Source: Streptomyces fumanus
GTDB taxonomy: Bacteria > Actinomycetota > Actinomycetes > Streptomycetales > Streptomycetaceae
DNA length: 64,000 nt
Assembly: GCF_014655295.1 (NCBI RefSeq)
Contig: NZ_BNBI01000012.1
Location: 62,001-126,000 of the forward strand
Direction of reading: 5' to 3'
Shown: piece after piece, positions 17,134 to 25,064 of the stretch
Layout of the letters: each line of letters begins with the position of its first letter
Numbering within the stretch: the first letter of the stretch is position 1
Position numbers and translations under genes: made by a program
The notes under the pieces: model-generated
What the model was told of the DNA's origin: nothing
The model's database searches: none
Seen by the model: the letters and a program-made list of their open reading frames with translations, nothing else

Positions 17134-17856
17134 GTGCCCCTGCCCATACTCAGAAGCGCGGCCTCCCGCCGCAGCGTCCGCGCCCTCGGCGTGGCCACCG
17201 CCACGGCCGCCCTCGCCATCGGCGCCGCAGGCAACGCGTTCGCCTGCAACATCGGCGAGTTCACCGCCGCCGCCAAGTGCGAAGGCGACAAGGGCGTCAT
17301 CACCGTCACCGACGTGGACCCCTCCGGTGTCCCCGCCACGGTGACCGTCTACCGACAGGACAACGGCACCGAGGTCGAGGTCGGCTCGCAGGAGGTGAAG
17401 GGCTCCCGCGAGGGCACCACCATCACCTTCGCCGAGGACTGGAAGCCCAAGACGACGTACCGCATCCACGTGCTGGCGAAGCCGTACGTCGACGACGACA
17501 TCAAGGGTGGCGTCACCACCCCGGACACCGCCTGCGGCGGCGGCGAGGAGGAGGAGTCCCCGACTCCGACGCCCACGCCCACCCCGTCCGAGTCGTCCTC
17601 CACCCCGGCGGAGGAGGAGTCCGAGTCGCCGAGCCCGGTTCCGTCGTCGCCGACCGCCTCGCCGAGCGACAGCACCGTCCCGGCCGGTGACGCGAGCAAC
17701 GCGCCCTCGCCCGCGGCCGGTGACTCCAACCTCGCCGAGACCGGTGCCAACTCCAACACCGGTCTGATCGTCGGCATCGCGGCCGTGCTGGTCGTCGTCG
17801 GCGGCGGCGCGGTCTTCTTCGGCCTGCGGCGCCGTGGAGCGAACAGCAACGGCTGA
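17134..17856 (+). CDS. LAETG-anchored surface protein
   Basis: A 240-aa secreted protein predicted to be sortase-anchored. It has an N-terminal Sec signal peptide (Arg-rich start, hydrophobic core, A-x-A-type cleavage near GNAFA, residue 37), a small beta-rich domain with three cysteines (38, 49 and 134), then a Thr/Pro/Ser/Glu-rich wall-spanning stretch. The C-terminal sorting signal is LAETG (200-204), a hydrophobic helix and RRRG. LA-x-TG is the motif preferred by class E sortases of streptomycetes. GTG 17134 has AAAGGA 5 nt upstream. No sortase gene is in the window. Function of the exposed domain is unknown. Confidence 0.87.
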   Translation: MPLPILRSAASRRSVRALGVATATAALAIGAAGNAFACNIGEFTAAAKCEGDKGVITVTDVDPSGVPATVTVYRQDNGTEVEVGSQEVKGSREGTTITFAEDWKPKTTYRIHVLAKPYVDDDIKGGVTTPDTACGGGEEEESPTPTPTPTPSESSSTPAEEESESPSPVPSSPTASPSDSTVPAGDASNAPSPAAGDSNLAETGANSNTGLIVGIAAVLVVVGGGAVFFGLRRRGANSNG

Positions 17857-17875
17857 CGCCCCGCCCGTCCTACGG

Positions 17876-17903
17876 TGGCCCGTCCCCTCCTGGGGGCGGG
17901 CCA
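17876..17903. terminator. Strong bidirectional terminator
   Basis: A 12-bp stem (TGGCCCGTCCCC, loop TCCT, complementary arm with one G-T pair) between the convergent LAETG gene and the thiamine transporter operon. Confidence 0.8.
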
Positions 17904-17944
17904 TCGCCGTGTCCGGGCACCGGCACCGCTTCCGGGGCGCGCGG

Positions 17945-18982
17945 TCAGCCGAGCACCACGATCTCCGCCGCGTCGAACTCCACGCCCACCGCGTCCCCCA
18001 CGCCGGGCGCGTCCCGCAGCGCGCACGCCGCCTCCAGCCGGGGCGCGCCCCCGGGCTGGACGTGCACGGCGACATGGGTGCCGCGGAAGGTGCGGGCGGT
18101 GACCGTGCCGGGCAGGCCGGTGCCGGCGGCGACGAGCCGGACCCCGGCGGGGCGCACCAGGACCGTGCGGCTGCCCTGCGGGGCGCCCTCGGGGACCGGC
18201 AGCTTGCCCCAGGGGGTGTCGGCGACCGTGCCGGTGACGGTGGCGCCGGCCACGTTGTCGAAGCCGAGGAACCGGGCGACGAACGCGTCGGCGGGCCGCT
18301 GCCAGACCTCCAGCGGGGTGCCCTGCTGGGCGATCCGCCCGTCGCGCATCACCACCACCCGGTCGGCCAGCGCGAACGCCTCGCCCTGGTCGTGGGTGAC
18401 GGCGAGCACCGTGGTGCCGAGGCGGCCGAACAGCTCCCGCAGCTCCACGACGAGCCGCTCCCGCAGCGAGCGGTCGAGCTGGCCTAGCGGCTCGTCCAGC
18501 ATCAGCAGTCGGGGCCGGGGCGCGAGCGCCCGGGCGAGCGCCACCCGCTGCTGCTCACCGCCGGACAGCGCCGCCACCGACCGGCGGGCGGCGCCCGGCA
18601 GTCCGACCAGCTCCAGCAGCTCCCGTACCCGATCCGCCTGTTCGGCCTTGGACGCGCCGTGCATCCGGGGGCCGAAGGCGACGTTGCCGGCCACGTCACG
18701 CTGCGGGAACAACTGGTGGTCCTGGAACATCAGCCCGACCTCGCGCCGGTGCGCGGGCACCCCCGTCTGGTCCCGTCCGTCGAGCAGCACCCGCCCGGCG
18801 TCCAGGGGCTGGAGCCCGGCGACCGCCCGCAGCAGGGTGGACTTGCCGCTGCCGCTGGGCCCGAGCACGCACACGATCTCGTGTTCGGCGACCTCGAGGC
18901 CGACGGCGTCGAGCACGGGCCGCCCGCCGAAGCGGACGGTGGCGCCTTCGAGGCTGAGCAGGCTGGGCAGGCTGGGCGGCAT
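17945..18982 (-). CDS. thiQ: Thiamine ABC transporter ATP-binding protein
   Basis: A 345-aa ATPase of the importer. It shows Walker A GPSGSGKS, signature LSGGEQQR, Walker B LLMLDEP and the H-loop in AVTHDQGEA. A C-terminal TOBE-like region (GKLPVPEG and VLVRPAGVRLV) makes it longer than E. coli ThiQ, more like iron/polyamine-class ATPases. ATG 18982 is chosen over GTG 18988 because GGGGAG lies 8 nt from the ATG. The GTG overlaps the thiP stop as GTGA. Thiamine specificity rests on the upstream TPP riboswitch and the ThiB-like binding protein, not on this subunit. Confidence 0.88.
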   Translation of the reverse strand: MPPSLPSLLSLEGATVRFGGRPVLDAVGLEVAEHEIVCVLGPSGSGKSTLLRAVAGLQPLDAGRVLLDGRDQTGVPAHRREVGLMFQDHQLFPQRDVAGNVAFGPRMHGASKAEQADRVRELLELVGLPGAARRSVAALSGGEQQRVALARALAPRPRLLMLDEPLGQLDRSLRERLVVELRELFGRLGTTVLAVTHDQGEAFALADRVVVMRDGRIAQQGTPLEVWQRPADAFVARFLGFDNVAGATVTGTVADTPWGKLPVPEGAPQGSRTVLVRPAGVRLVAAGTGLPGTVTARTFRGTHVAVHVQPGGAPRLEAACALRDAPGVGDAVGVEFDAAEIVVLG

Positions 18983-18984
18983 GG

Positions 18985-20655
18985 TCACAACTCCCCGGTC
19001 CGGTCGGTCCGCAGCTTCTCCAGCACCAGCAGCGCCACCGCGCACACGATCATCAAAATCGTCGAAAGGGCCATCGCCTGGCCGTAGTTCAGCTCCCCGG
19101 GCCGCCCCAGCAGTCGGGCCACGGCCACCGGCAGCGTCGGGTTGTCGGGCCGCGCGATGAACACCGTCGCCCCGAACTCCCCCAGTGACACCGCGAACGC
19201 GAAGCCGGCCGCGACCGCCAGCGCCCGCCGCACCAGCGGCAGGTCGACCTCCCGCCAGACCCGCCACGGCGACGCCCCCAGCACCGCCGCCGCCTCCCGC
19301 AGCCTGGCGTCCACCGCCCGCAGCACCGGCAGCATGGTCCGTACCACGAAGGGAACGCCGACCAGTGCCTGGGCGAGCGGCACCAGCAGCCAGGAGGAGC
19401 GCAGGTCCAGCGGCGGCTCGTCGAGCGCGATGAGGAACCCGAAGCCGACGGTCACCGCCGACACCCCGAGCGGCAGCATCAGCAGCGCGTCGAAGCCCCG
19501 CACCAGGCGGCCCGCGTCCCGGCGGGCCAGCGCGGCGGCGGCGAGGGAGCCGATCAGTACGGCGATGGCGGTGGCGGCGAGGGCGTACCGCAGGGAGTTG
19601 CCGATGGCGTCGACGGGCGGGACGAGGAAGGCGCCGCCGTCCTCGTGGGTGAGCGCCCGGTAGTAGCCGAGGCCGCCGTCGAGCGAGCGCTGGACCAGGA
19701 CCGCGAGCGGCAGCAGGATCAGTACCGCGACGGTGGCCAGCACCCCGGCCAGCAGCGCCCGCTGCCCGGCGCCGCGCGGCCGGCGGGCGGTGGCCGCGGC
19801 GTCCACCAGCTTCAGGGCGGTCTCCCGCCGCCGTACCGTCCAGGCGTGCACGGCGAGGATCACGGCGACCGCGGCGAATTGGACGAGGGTCAGTACGGCG
19901 GCGGTGGCGAGGTCGAAGACCTGGGAGGTCTGCCGGTAGATCTCCACCTCCAGGGTGGAGAAGGTGGGCCCGCCGAGGATCTGCACCACCCCGAAGGAGG
20001 TGAAGGTGAACAGGAACACCATCAGCGCGGCGGCGGCCACCGCGGGCCCCAGCGCGGGCAGCGTGACCCGGCGCCAGGCCGCCGCCGGGGAGGCCCCGAG
20101 CATCCGCGCGGCCTCCTCCTGGCGCGGGTCGAGCTGGGACCACAGGCCGCCGACGGTGCGCACGACGACGGCGTAGTTGAAGAACACGTGCGCGAGCAGG
20201 ATCGCCCACACCGTGGTGTCCAGCCGCACCCCCCACAGCTCGTCCAGCAGCCCGCCCCGGCCGACCAGCGCCAGGAACGCCGTGCCGACCACCACCGTGG
20301 GCAGCACGAACGGCACGGTGACCACGGCCCGCAGCACCTGCTTGCCGGGGAAGTCCAGCCGGGCGAAGACGTACGCGCCGGGCAGCGCGACCAGCAGGGT
20401 GAGCGCGGTGGAGGCCAGGGCCTGCCAGGTGGTGAACCACAGCACGTGCCGCACATCGGCGGCGGTCACCACCTCCGCGATCCGGCCGAGGTGCCATCCG
20501 GAGTCGTCCTTCAGCCCCCGGGCGACGATCGCCGCGACCGGGTAGGCGAAGAACACCGCGAAGAACGCGACGGGCACCGCCATCAGGGCGAGCCGCGCCG
20601 CGCCCGCGCGCCGCCGGACGGCCGCTCCGGCTACTTCAGTACGAGCGAGGTCCAC
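18985..20655 (-). CDS. thiP: Thiamine ABC transporter permease, two fused halves
   Basis: A 556-aa membrane protein with two homologous permease halves (about 12 helices). Two cytoplasmic EAA-type loops are visible, EEAARMLGASPAAAWRRVTLP in the first half and LREAAAVLGASPWRVWREVDLP in the second. This duplicated layout is that of ThiP/FbpB-type permeases, so one polypeptide should replace a permease dimer. The apparent GTG start at 20655 lies 25 nt inside thiB. No strong ribosome site is visible, suggesting translational coupling; an internal ATG (Met25) would still keep all helices. The gene stops at 18985, overlapping the thiQ start region. Confidence 0.9.
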   Translation of the reverse strand: MDLARTEVAGAAVRRRAGAARLALMAVPVAFFAVFFAYPVAAIVARGLKDDSGWHLGRIAEVVTAADVRHVLWFTTWQALASTALTLLVALPGAYVFARLDFPGKQVLRAVVTVPFVLPTVVVGTAFLALVGRGGLLDELWGVRLDTTVWAILLAHVFFNYAVVVRTVGGLWSQLDPRQEEAARMLGASPAAAWRRVTLPALGPAVAAAALMVFLFTFTSFGVVQILGGPTFSTLEVEIYRQTSQVFDLATAAVLTLVQFAAVAVILAVHAWTVRRRETALKLVDAAATARRPRGAGQRALLAGVLATVAVLILLPLAVLVQRSLDGGLGYYRALTHEDGGAFLVPPVDAIGNSLRYALAATAIAVLIGSLAAAALARRDAGRLVRGFDALLMLPLGVSAVTVGFGFLIALDEPPLDLRSSWLLVPLAQALVGVPFVVRTMLPVLRAVDARLREAAAVLGASPWRVWREVDLPLVRRALAVAAGFAFAVSLGEFGATVFIARPDNPTLPVAVARLLGRPGELNYGQAMALSTILMIVCAVALLVLEKLRTDRTGEL

Positions 20656-21713
20656 GCCTTGACCCAGTCGTCACGGTGTTCGGCGATCTTCGCCGGGGCC
20701 ATGGTCTCGGGGCGCTCCACGGCCGGCATGTTGCCGGTGTAGACGGCGGGCAGCTTCGTACCGGAGACCACCGGGTTGACGTACATGTTCAGCGGCATGT
20801 CCTCCTGGAACCGCTTGCTGATCAGGAAGTCGATGAGCGCCTTGCCGCCCTCGGGGTTGCGCGCGTTGCTCAGCAGCCCCGCGAACTCGGTCTGCCGGAA
20901 GCAGGTGCCGGTGGCGACTCCGGTGGGCGCGGTCTTGGGCTGCGGGTCGGCGTAGACCACCTCGACGGGCGGCGAGGAGGCGTACGAGACGACCAGCGGC
21001 CGGTCGCCGCCCGCCTTCCGGCCGCCGGCCGAACCGGAGAACTCCTCGTTGTACGCCTGCTCCCAGCCGTCGACGACCTTCACCCCGTTGGCCTTCAGCT
21101 TCTTCCAGTACGCCGCCCAGCCCCCGTCGCCGTACCGCGCGGCGGTGCCGAGCAGGAAGCCGAGGCCGGGCGAGGAGGTGCCGGCGTTCTCGGTGACGAG
21201 GAGGTCCTTGTAGGCGGGCTCGGTCAGGTCGTCGAAGGAGGCGGGCGGGGTCAGCTTGTGGTCGCGGAAGTACGCCTTGTCGTAGTTGACGCAGATGTCG
21301 CCGTAGTCGACGGGCGTGACCCGGTGCTTGCCGGCGTCGAGCTGGTACCGCTCGTCGATCCGGTCCAGGCCCTTGGCCTCGTACGGCTGGAACAGGCCGT
21401 TGTCCAGGGCGCGGGAGAGCAGGGTGTTGTCGACGCCGAAGAGGACGTCGCCCTGGGGGTTGTCCTTGGTCAGGATCGCCTTGTTGACGGCCTGCCCGGC
21501 GTCGCCGTCCTCCAGGACCTCGACCCGGTAGCCGGACTCCTTCTCGAAGGCGGCGATGACGCTCTTGGACGCGGCCCACGAGTCGTGGCTGACCAGGGTG
21601 ACGGTCCTGGAGTCGCCGGACCCCTCGTCGCCGCCGGACGACGATCCGCACGCGGACACGGTGACCAGGCCGAGCCCTACGGCCAGGACGGCGGCCTTCT
21701 TGGTGATGCTCAC
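20631..21713 (-). CDS. thiB: Thiamine-binding lipoprotein
   Basis: A 360-aa extracellular binding protein. The signal peptide has a lipobox VSAC-GSSSGG (cysteine near residue 22), then a ThiB-type periplasmic-binding fold with VTLVSHDSW, DVLFGVDNTLLSRAL and VDYGDICVNYDK. These blocks are typical of thiamine-binding proteins, in contrast to ferric-binding homologues. GTG 21713 has AGGAGG 6 nt upstream. It is the first gene of the thiB-thiP-thiQ operon, led by a TPP riboswitch and a terminator-like hairpin. Repression by thiamine pyrophosphate is therefore expected. The substrate could be thiamine or its phosphates. Confidence 0.9.
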   Translation of the reverse strand: MSITKKAAVLAVGLGLVTVSACGSSSGGDEGSGDSRTVTLVSHDSWAASKSVIAAFEKESGYRVEVLEDGDAGQAVNKAILTKDNPQGDVLFGVDNTLLSRALDNGLFQPYEAKGLDRIDERYQLDAGKHRVTPVDYGDICVNYDKAYFRDHKLTPPASFDDLTEPAYKDLLVTENAGTSSPGLGFLLGTAARYGDGGWAAYWKKLKANGVKVVDGWEQAYNEEFSGSAGGRKAGGDRPLVVSYASSPPVEVVYADPQPKTAPTGVATGTCFRQTEFAGLLSNARNPEGGKALIDFLISKRFQEDMPLNMYVNPVVSGTKLPAVYTGNMPAVERPETMAPAKIAEHRDDWVKAWTSLVLK

Positions 21714-21748
21714 TGGATTCCTCCTGGGACGCTCCAGGAAGAGACGCG

Positions 21749-21787
21749 GCCCTGCCCGGGGCCCCTCGTCGGGGACCCGGGCAGGGC
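21749..21787 (-). terminator. Riboswitch-associated terminator hairpin
   Basis: A 12-bp perfect outer stem (21749-21760 with 21776-21787), extended by a 4-bp CCCC/GGGG inner stem and a 5-nt loop. It sits between the TPP aptamer and the thiB ribosome-binding site, the expected place for the expression platform. The alternative antiterminator pairing was not resolved. Confidence 0.65.
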
Positions 21788-21810
21788 GCAACAGCTCGAG
21801 TGGTGACCGA

Positions 21811-21890
21811 TCTCCCTACCCAGAATGACCTGGGCGAGGTTCGGAGGGTCTGCGGCCGGTGCCGCACTCTCAGCGCTGTGGCGCTCCCCT
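21811..21890 (-). promoter_or_regulatory. TPP riboswitch aptamer (THI element)
   Basis: Read on the minus strand the region gives GGGGAGCGCC, the invariant CTGAGAGTGCGG, a complementary CCGCAGACCCTC, then GAACCTCGCCCAGG, a GTCATT bulge, CTGGG and the closing TAGGGA. This is the order of the P1/P2/P3 and P4/P5 arms of TPP aptamers. The usual GTAATGCC is replaced by GTCATTCT, a variation in the P4/P5 arm. It lies about 100 nt upstream of thiB and should turn off thiBPQ when TPP is abundant. Confidence 0.9.
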
Positions 21891-21960
21891 GTCGGAATAT
21901 GAAGATGTCGGATGATGGCTGTGCCGGGACGGTGTGGATGTCCTGGCGCCGCCGGTCAGG

Positions 21961-23073
21961 TTACCGCTCGCTGGCGGCGAGCTGCCCACACGCCCCGTCG
22001 ATCTCCTGACCACGGGTGTCCCGGATGGTCACCGGCACACCGTGGGCGGCGATCGCCTCGACGAACGCCTGCTCGTCCTCGGGCCGGGAGGCGGTCCACT
22101 TCGAGCCGGGCGTCGGGTTCAGCGGGATCAGGTTGACGTGCACGGGCTTGCCCTTGAGCAGCCGGCCGAGCCGGTCGCCGCGCCACGCCTGGTCGTTGAT
22201 GTCCCGGATCAGCGCGTACTCGATGGACAGCCGGCGCCCGGACTTCGCGGCGTACTCCAGCCCGGCGTCCAGCACCTCGCGGACCTTCCAGCGGGTGTTC
22301 ACCGGCACCAGGGTGTCGCGCAGCTCGTCGTCGGGGGCGTGCAGCGAGACGGCCAGCCGGCACTTGAAGCCCTCGTCGGCGAAGCGGTGGATGGCGGGGA
22401 CCAGGCCGACGGTCGACACGGTGATGCCGCGCTGGGACAGGCCGAGGCCGTCGGGCTCGGGGTCGGTGAGGCGGCGGATGGCGCCGACGACCCGGTTGTA
22501 GTTGGCGAGGGGCTCGCCCATGCCCATGAACACGATGTTGCTCAGCCGCGCCGGGCCGCCGGGGACCTCGCCGTCCCGCAGCGCCCGCATCCCGTCCACG
22601 ATCTGGTGCACGATCTCGGCGGTCGACAGGTTCCGGTCCAGACCGGCCTGGCCGGTGGCGCAGAACGGGCAGTTCATCCCGCAGCCCGCCTGGGAGCTGA
22701 TGCACATGGTCACCCGGTCCGGGTAGCGCATCAGCACCGACTCCACGAGCGTGCCGTCGAACAGCTTCCACAGCGTCTTGCGGGTGGTGCCCGCGTCGGT
22801 CGACAGATGCCGTACGACCGTCATCAGCTCGGGCAGCAGCGCCTCCCGGAGCCGCTCGCGGGAACCGGCGGGGATGTCGGTCCACTGCTCCGGGTCGTGC
22901 GCGTAGCGCGCGAAGTAGTGCTGGGAGAGCTGCCGGGCGCGGAACGGCTTCTCGCCGGCCGCGGCCACCGCTTCCTTGCGCTCGGCGGGCGAGAGGTCGG
23001 CGAGGTGCCGCGGCGGCTTCTTGGCTCCGCGGGGGGCGGCGAAGGTCAGCTCACCGGGGGCGGGACGGGCCAC
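21961..23073 (-). CDS. rlmN: Dual-specificity rRNA/tRNA adenine C2-methyltransferase
   Basis: A 370-aa radical-SAM methylase that modifies A2503 of 23S rRNA and A37 of some tRNAs. The 4Fe-4S motif CGMNCPFC supplies Cys131, 135 and 138. A resolving cysteine near residue 362 (GACGQL) matches the methyl-carrying Cys of the family, and GMGEPLANY is the SAM-binding block. GTG 23073 has GAGGAG about 10 nt upstream. The N-terminal extension (AAPRGAKKPPRH) is normal for actinobacteria. It lies downstream of cdsA on the same strand, separated by a hairpin and the repeat unit at 23104-23193, so it is probably transcribed separately. Confidence 0.93.
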   Translation of the reverse strand: MARPAPGELTFAAPRGAKKPPRHLADLSPAERKEAVAAAGEKPFRARQLSQHYFARYAHDPEQWTDIPAGSRERLREALLPELMTVVRHLSTDAGTTRKTLWKLFDGTLVESVLMRYPDRVTMCISSQAGCGMNCPFCATGQAGLDRNLSTAEIVHQIVDGMRALRDGEVPGGPARLSNIVFMGMGEPLANYNRVVGAIRRLTDPEPDGLGLSQRGITVSTVGLVPAIHRFADEGFKCRLAVSLHAPDDELRDTLVPVNTRWKVREVLDAGLEYAAKSGRRLSIEYALIRDINDQAWRGDRLGRLLKGKPVHVNLIPLNPTPGSKWTASRPEDEQAFVEAIAAHGVPVTIRDTRGQEIDGACGQLAASER

Positions 23074-23103
23074 GGTCGGACAACTCCTCAAGACGACGGG
23101 CCT

Positions 23104-23193
23104 GTGGCAGCCCCGGCGGCGCGGGGACGACGGCAGGGCCATGCCGGAGCCAGGAGACCTCACGGGATCGTCCCCGCGTCGGCGGGGACAAGG
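23104..23193. CRISPR. Orphan CRISPR-like unit: repeat, 32-nt spacer, repeat
   Basis: Two 29-nt palindrome-cored units at 23104-23132 and 23165-23193, separated by exactly 32 nt. Both carry CCCCG, a short loop and GCGGGGAC; they agree at about 17 of 29 positions. The second reads GGATCGTCCCCGCG then TCGGCGGGGACAAGG, the pattern of type I-E repeats, and the 61-nt period is also that of I-E. No cas genes or further units are seen. It could instead be a dispersed intergenic hairpin repeat. Confidence 0.4.
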
Positions 23194-23194
23194 A

Positions 23195-23225
23195 AAGGGC
23201 CCGCGGTGTGATGCCGCGAGCCCTT
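23195..23225 (-). terminator. Terminator after cdsA
   Basis: AAGGGCCCGCGG (23195-23206) pairs with CCGCGAGCCCTT (23214-23225), with one mismatch and a 7-nt loop. It lies 20 nt beyond the cdsA stop. Confidence 0.7.
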
Positions 23226-23244
23226 CCAGCGTACCCGACCGCTG

Positions 23245-24366
23245 TCAACCCGAGCCGACGAAGATCACCAGCAGCAGCCACACCACCGGTGCGGTCGGCA
23301 GCAGGGAGTCCAGGCGGTCCATGATGCCGCCGTGGCCCGGCAGCAGGGTGCCCATGTCCTTGATGCCGAGGTCGCGCTTGATCATCGACTCGCCGAGGTC
23401 GCCGAGGGTGGCGCTGACGGCGACCGCGAGGCCCAGCAGCAGGCCCTGCCACCAGGCGCCGTCGTCGATCAGGAACTGCGTGCACAGCGCGCCCGCCACC
23501 ATCGCGAACGACACCGCGCCGAGCAGGCCCTCGCGGGTCTTGCCGGGGCTGATCCGGGGGGCCAGCTTGGTCCGGCCGAACCGCCAGCCCACCGCGTAGG
23601 CGCCGGTGTCGCTGACCACCGTCAGCACCAGGAAGGTCAGCACCCGCCAGGGCCCGTCGTCGGCCGCCAGCATCAGGGCGACGAAGGTGGCCAGGAACGG
23701 CACGTAGAACGCGGCGAACACGCCCGCGGTGACGTCCTTGAGGTAGCCCTCGGGCGGTTCGGTCATCCGCCACACCAGCACCGCCAGCGCGGTGAGCGCC
23801 ATGGCGACCCAGGCGCCCTCGGCGCCCCGGACGTAACCGGCGACGACCATGGCCGCGCCGCCGATCGCGAGCGGGACGAGCGGCGCCCTGATCTCCTTGC
23901 GTTCCTCCAGTCGCTTGGTCAGTTCCCACAGGCCGACCACGACGGCGACGACGACGACCGCGACGAACGCGGCCTTGACGACGAACAGTGACGCGATGAT
24001 GACCACGCCGAGTCCGAGACCGACCCCTATCGCGGCGCCCAGGTCGCGCCCGGCGCTCTTCTTCGGCGGCCGGGGCACCGGCTGCGGGGCGTCGGGCAGG
24101 GGCTCCGGATTCCGCGGCGCCGCCTGGTAGGGCCGCGCCGCGGGATCGTCGTGGAACGCGGGGCCGCCCGGCCGAGCGGCCCCCCGGCCCTCATCCTGGT
24201 CTCCGCCGTGTTCGGGTACGTCGGGCACGATGGGCATGGGGCGAGTCTGCTGCGCGGAGTGCGCGTCGTACGCGGGACCCGCCGGGGCAGCCCCCTGGAC
24301 AGGCCCCTGGTCGGACGGCCCCCAGTACCCGGTCTGCGGCGGCGCCCCCCAGGAAGAGTCGTTCAT
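23245..24366 (-). CDS. cdsA: Phosphatidate cytidylyltransferase (CDP-diacylglycerol synthase)
   Basis: An integral membrane enzyme making CDP-diacylglycerol from phosphatidic acid and CTP, 373 aa. A hydrophilic Pro/Gly/Asp-rich N-terminus of about 120 residues precedes some eight hydrophobic segments. The family signature is intact (SDTGAYAVGWRFGRTKLAP, then ISPGKTREG, residues about 285-312). The C-terminus GHGGIMDRLDSLL carries the conserved DR-x-DS. ATG 24366 overlaps the frr stop by one base, so the pair is coupled. The long N-terminal arm is typical of streptomycete CdsA. The position after pyrH-frr is widely conserved in bacteria. Confidence 0.95.
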   Translation of the reverse strand: MNDSSWGAPPQTGYWGPSDQGPVQGAAPAGPAYDAHSAQQTRPMPIVPDVPEHGGDQDEGRGAARPGGPAFHDDPAARPYQAAPRNPEPLPDAPQPVPRPPKKSAGRDLGAAIGVGLGLGVVIIASLFVVKAAFVAVVVVAVVVGLWELTKRLEERKEIRAPLVPLAIGGAAMVVAGYVRGAEGAWVAMALTALAVLVWRMTEPPEGYLKDVTAGVFAAFYVPFLATFVALMLAADDGPWRVLTFLVLTVVSDTGAYAVGWRFGRTKLAPRISPGKTREGLLGAVSFAMVAGALCTQFLIDDGAWWQGLLLGLAVAVSATLGDLGESMIKRDLGIKDMGTLLPGHGGIMDRLDSLLPTAPVVWLLLVIFVGSG

Positions 24367-24923
24367 CAGACCTCGAGCAGCTCCGCTTCCTTGTGCTTGA
24401 GGAGCTCGTCCACCTGGGCGACGTACTTCGAGGTGGTGTCGTCGAGCTCCTTCTCCGCACGGCGGCCCTCGTCCTCGCCGACCTCGCCGTCCTTGATCAG
24501 CTTGTCGATGGCGTCCTTGGCCTTGCGGCGCACCGCGCGGATGGAGACCTTGGCGTCCTCGCCCTTGCCGCGGGCGACCTTGATGTACTCGCGGCGGCGC
24601 TCCTCGGTCAGCTCGGGGAACACCACGCGGATGATGTTGCCGTCGTTGCTCGGGTTGACGCCCAGGTCGGAGTCGCGGATGGCCTGTTCGATGTTGCGCA
24701 GGGCGCTCTTGTCGAACGGCGTCACCACGGCCATGCGCGGCTCGGGCACGGAGAACGAGGCCAGTTGGTTGATCGGCGTCGGCGCGCCGTAGTAGTCGGC
24801 CACGATCTTGTTGAACATCGCCGGGTGCGCACGGCCGGTGCGGATCGCGGCGAAGTCCTCCTTAGCGACCACGACGGCCTTCTCCATCTTCTCCTCGGCC
24901 TCGAGGAGGGTCTCTTCGATCAC
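24366..24923 (-). CDS. frr: Ribosome recycling factor
   Basis: RRF, 185 aa, which with EF-G splits post-termination ribosomes. It shows the full family pattern: ETLLEAEEKMEKAV, DFAAIRTGRAHPAMFNKI, YYGAPTPINQLAS and RREYIKVARGKGEDAKVSIR. The length is exactly the family norm. Two adjacent GTG codons are possible; the second (24923) is chosen because AGGAG lies 6 nt upstream and it gives the usual N-terminus V/M-IEETLLEAE. It is 141 bp from pyrH and overlaps cdsA by one base, continuing the rpsB-tsf-pyrH-frr-cdsA order. Confidence 0.97.
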   Translation of the reverse strand: MIEETLLEAEEKMEKAVVVAKEDFAAIRTGRAHPAMFNKIVADYYGAPTPINQLASFSVPEPRMAVVTPFDKSALRNIEQAIRDSDLGVNPSNDGNIIRVVFPELTEERRREYIKVARGKGEDAKVSIRAVRRKAKDAIDKLIKDGEVGEDEGRRAEKELDDTTSKYVAQVDELLKHKEAELLEV

Positions 24924-25064
24924 CACTTGCTCCTGCGTGTCTTGAGTAGGCCCGGCTGCGGTTCCTCGTCGGGGCGGCGGCCGGCTGCGTCGCGTCTTCT
25001 TCTGCACGGTTCCCGACCGGCAGGACATTGTCCATCCCCCGGCGGGGCACCGTGGTTCATCCGG

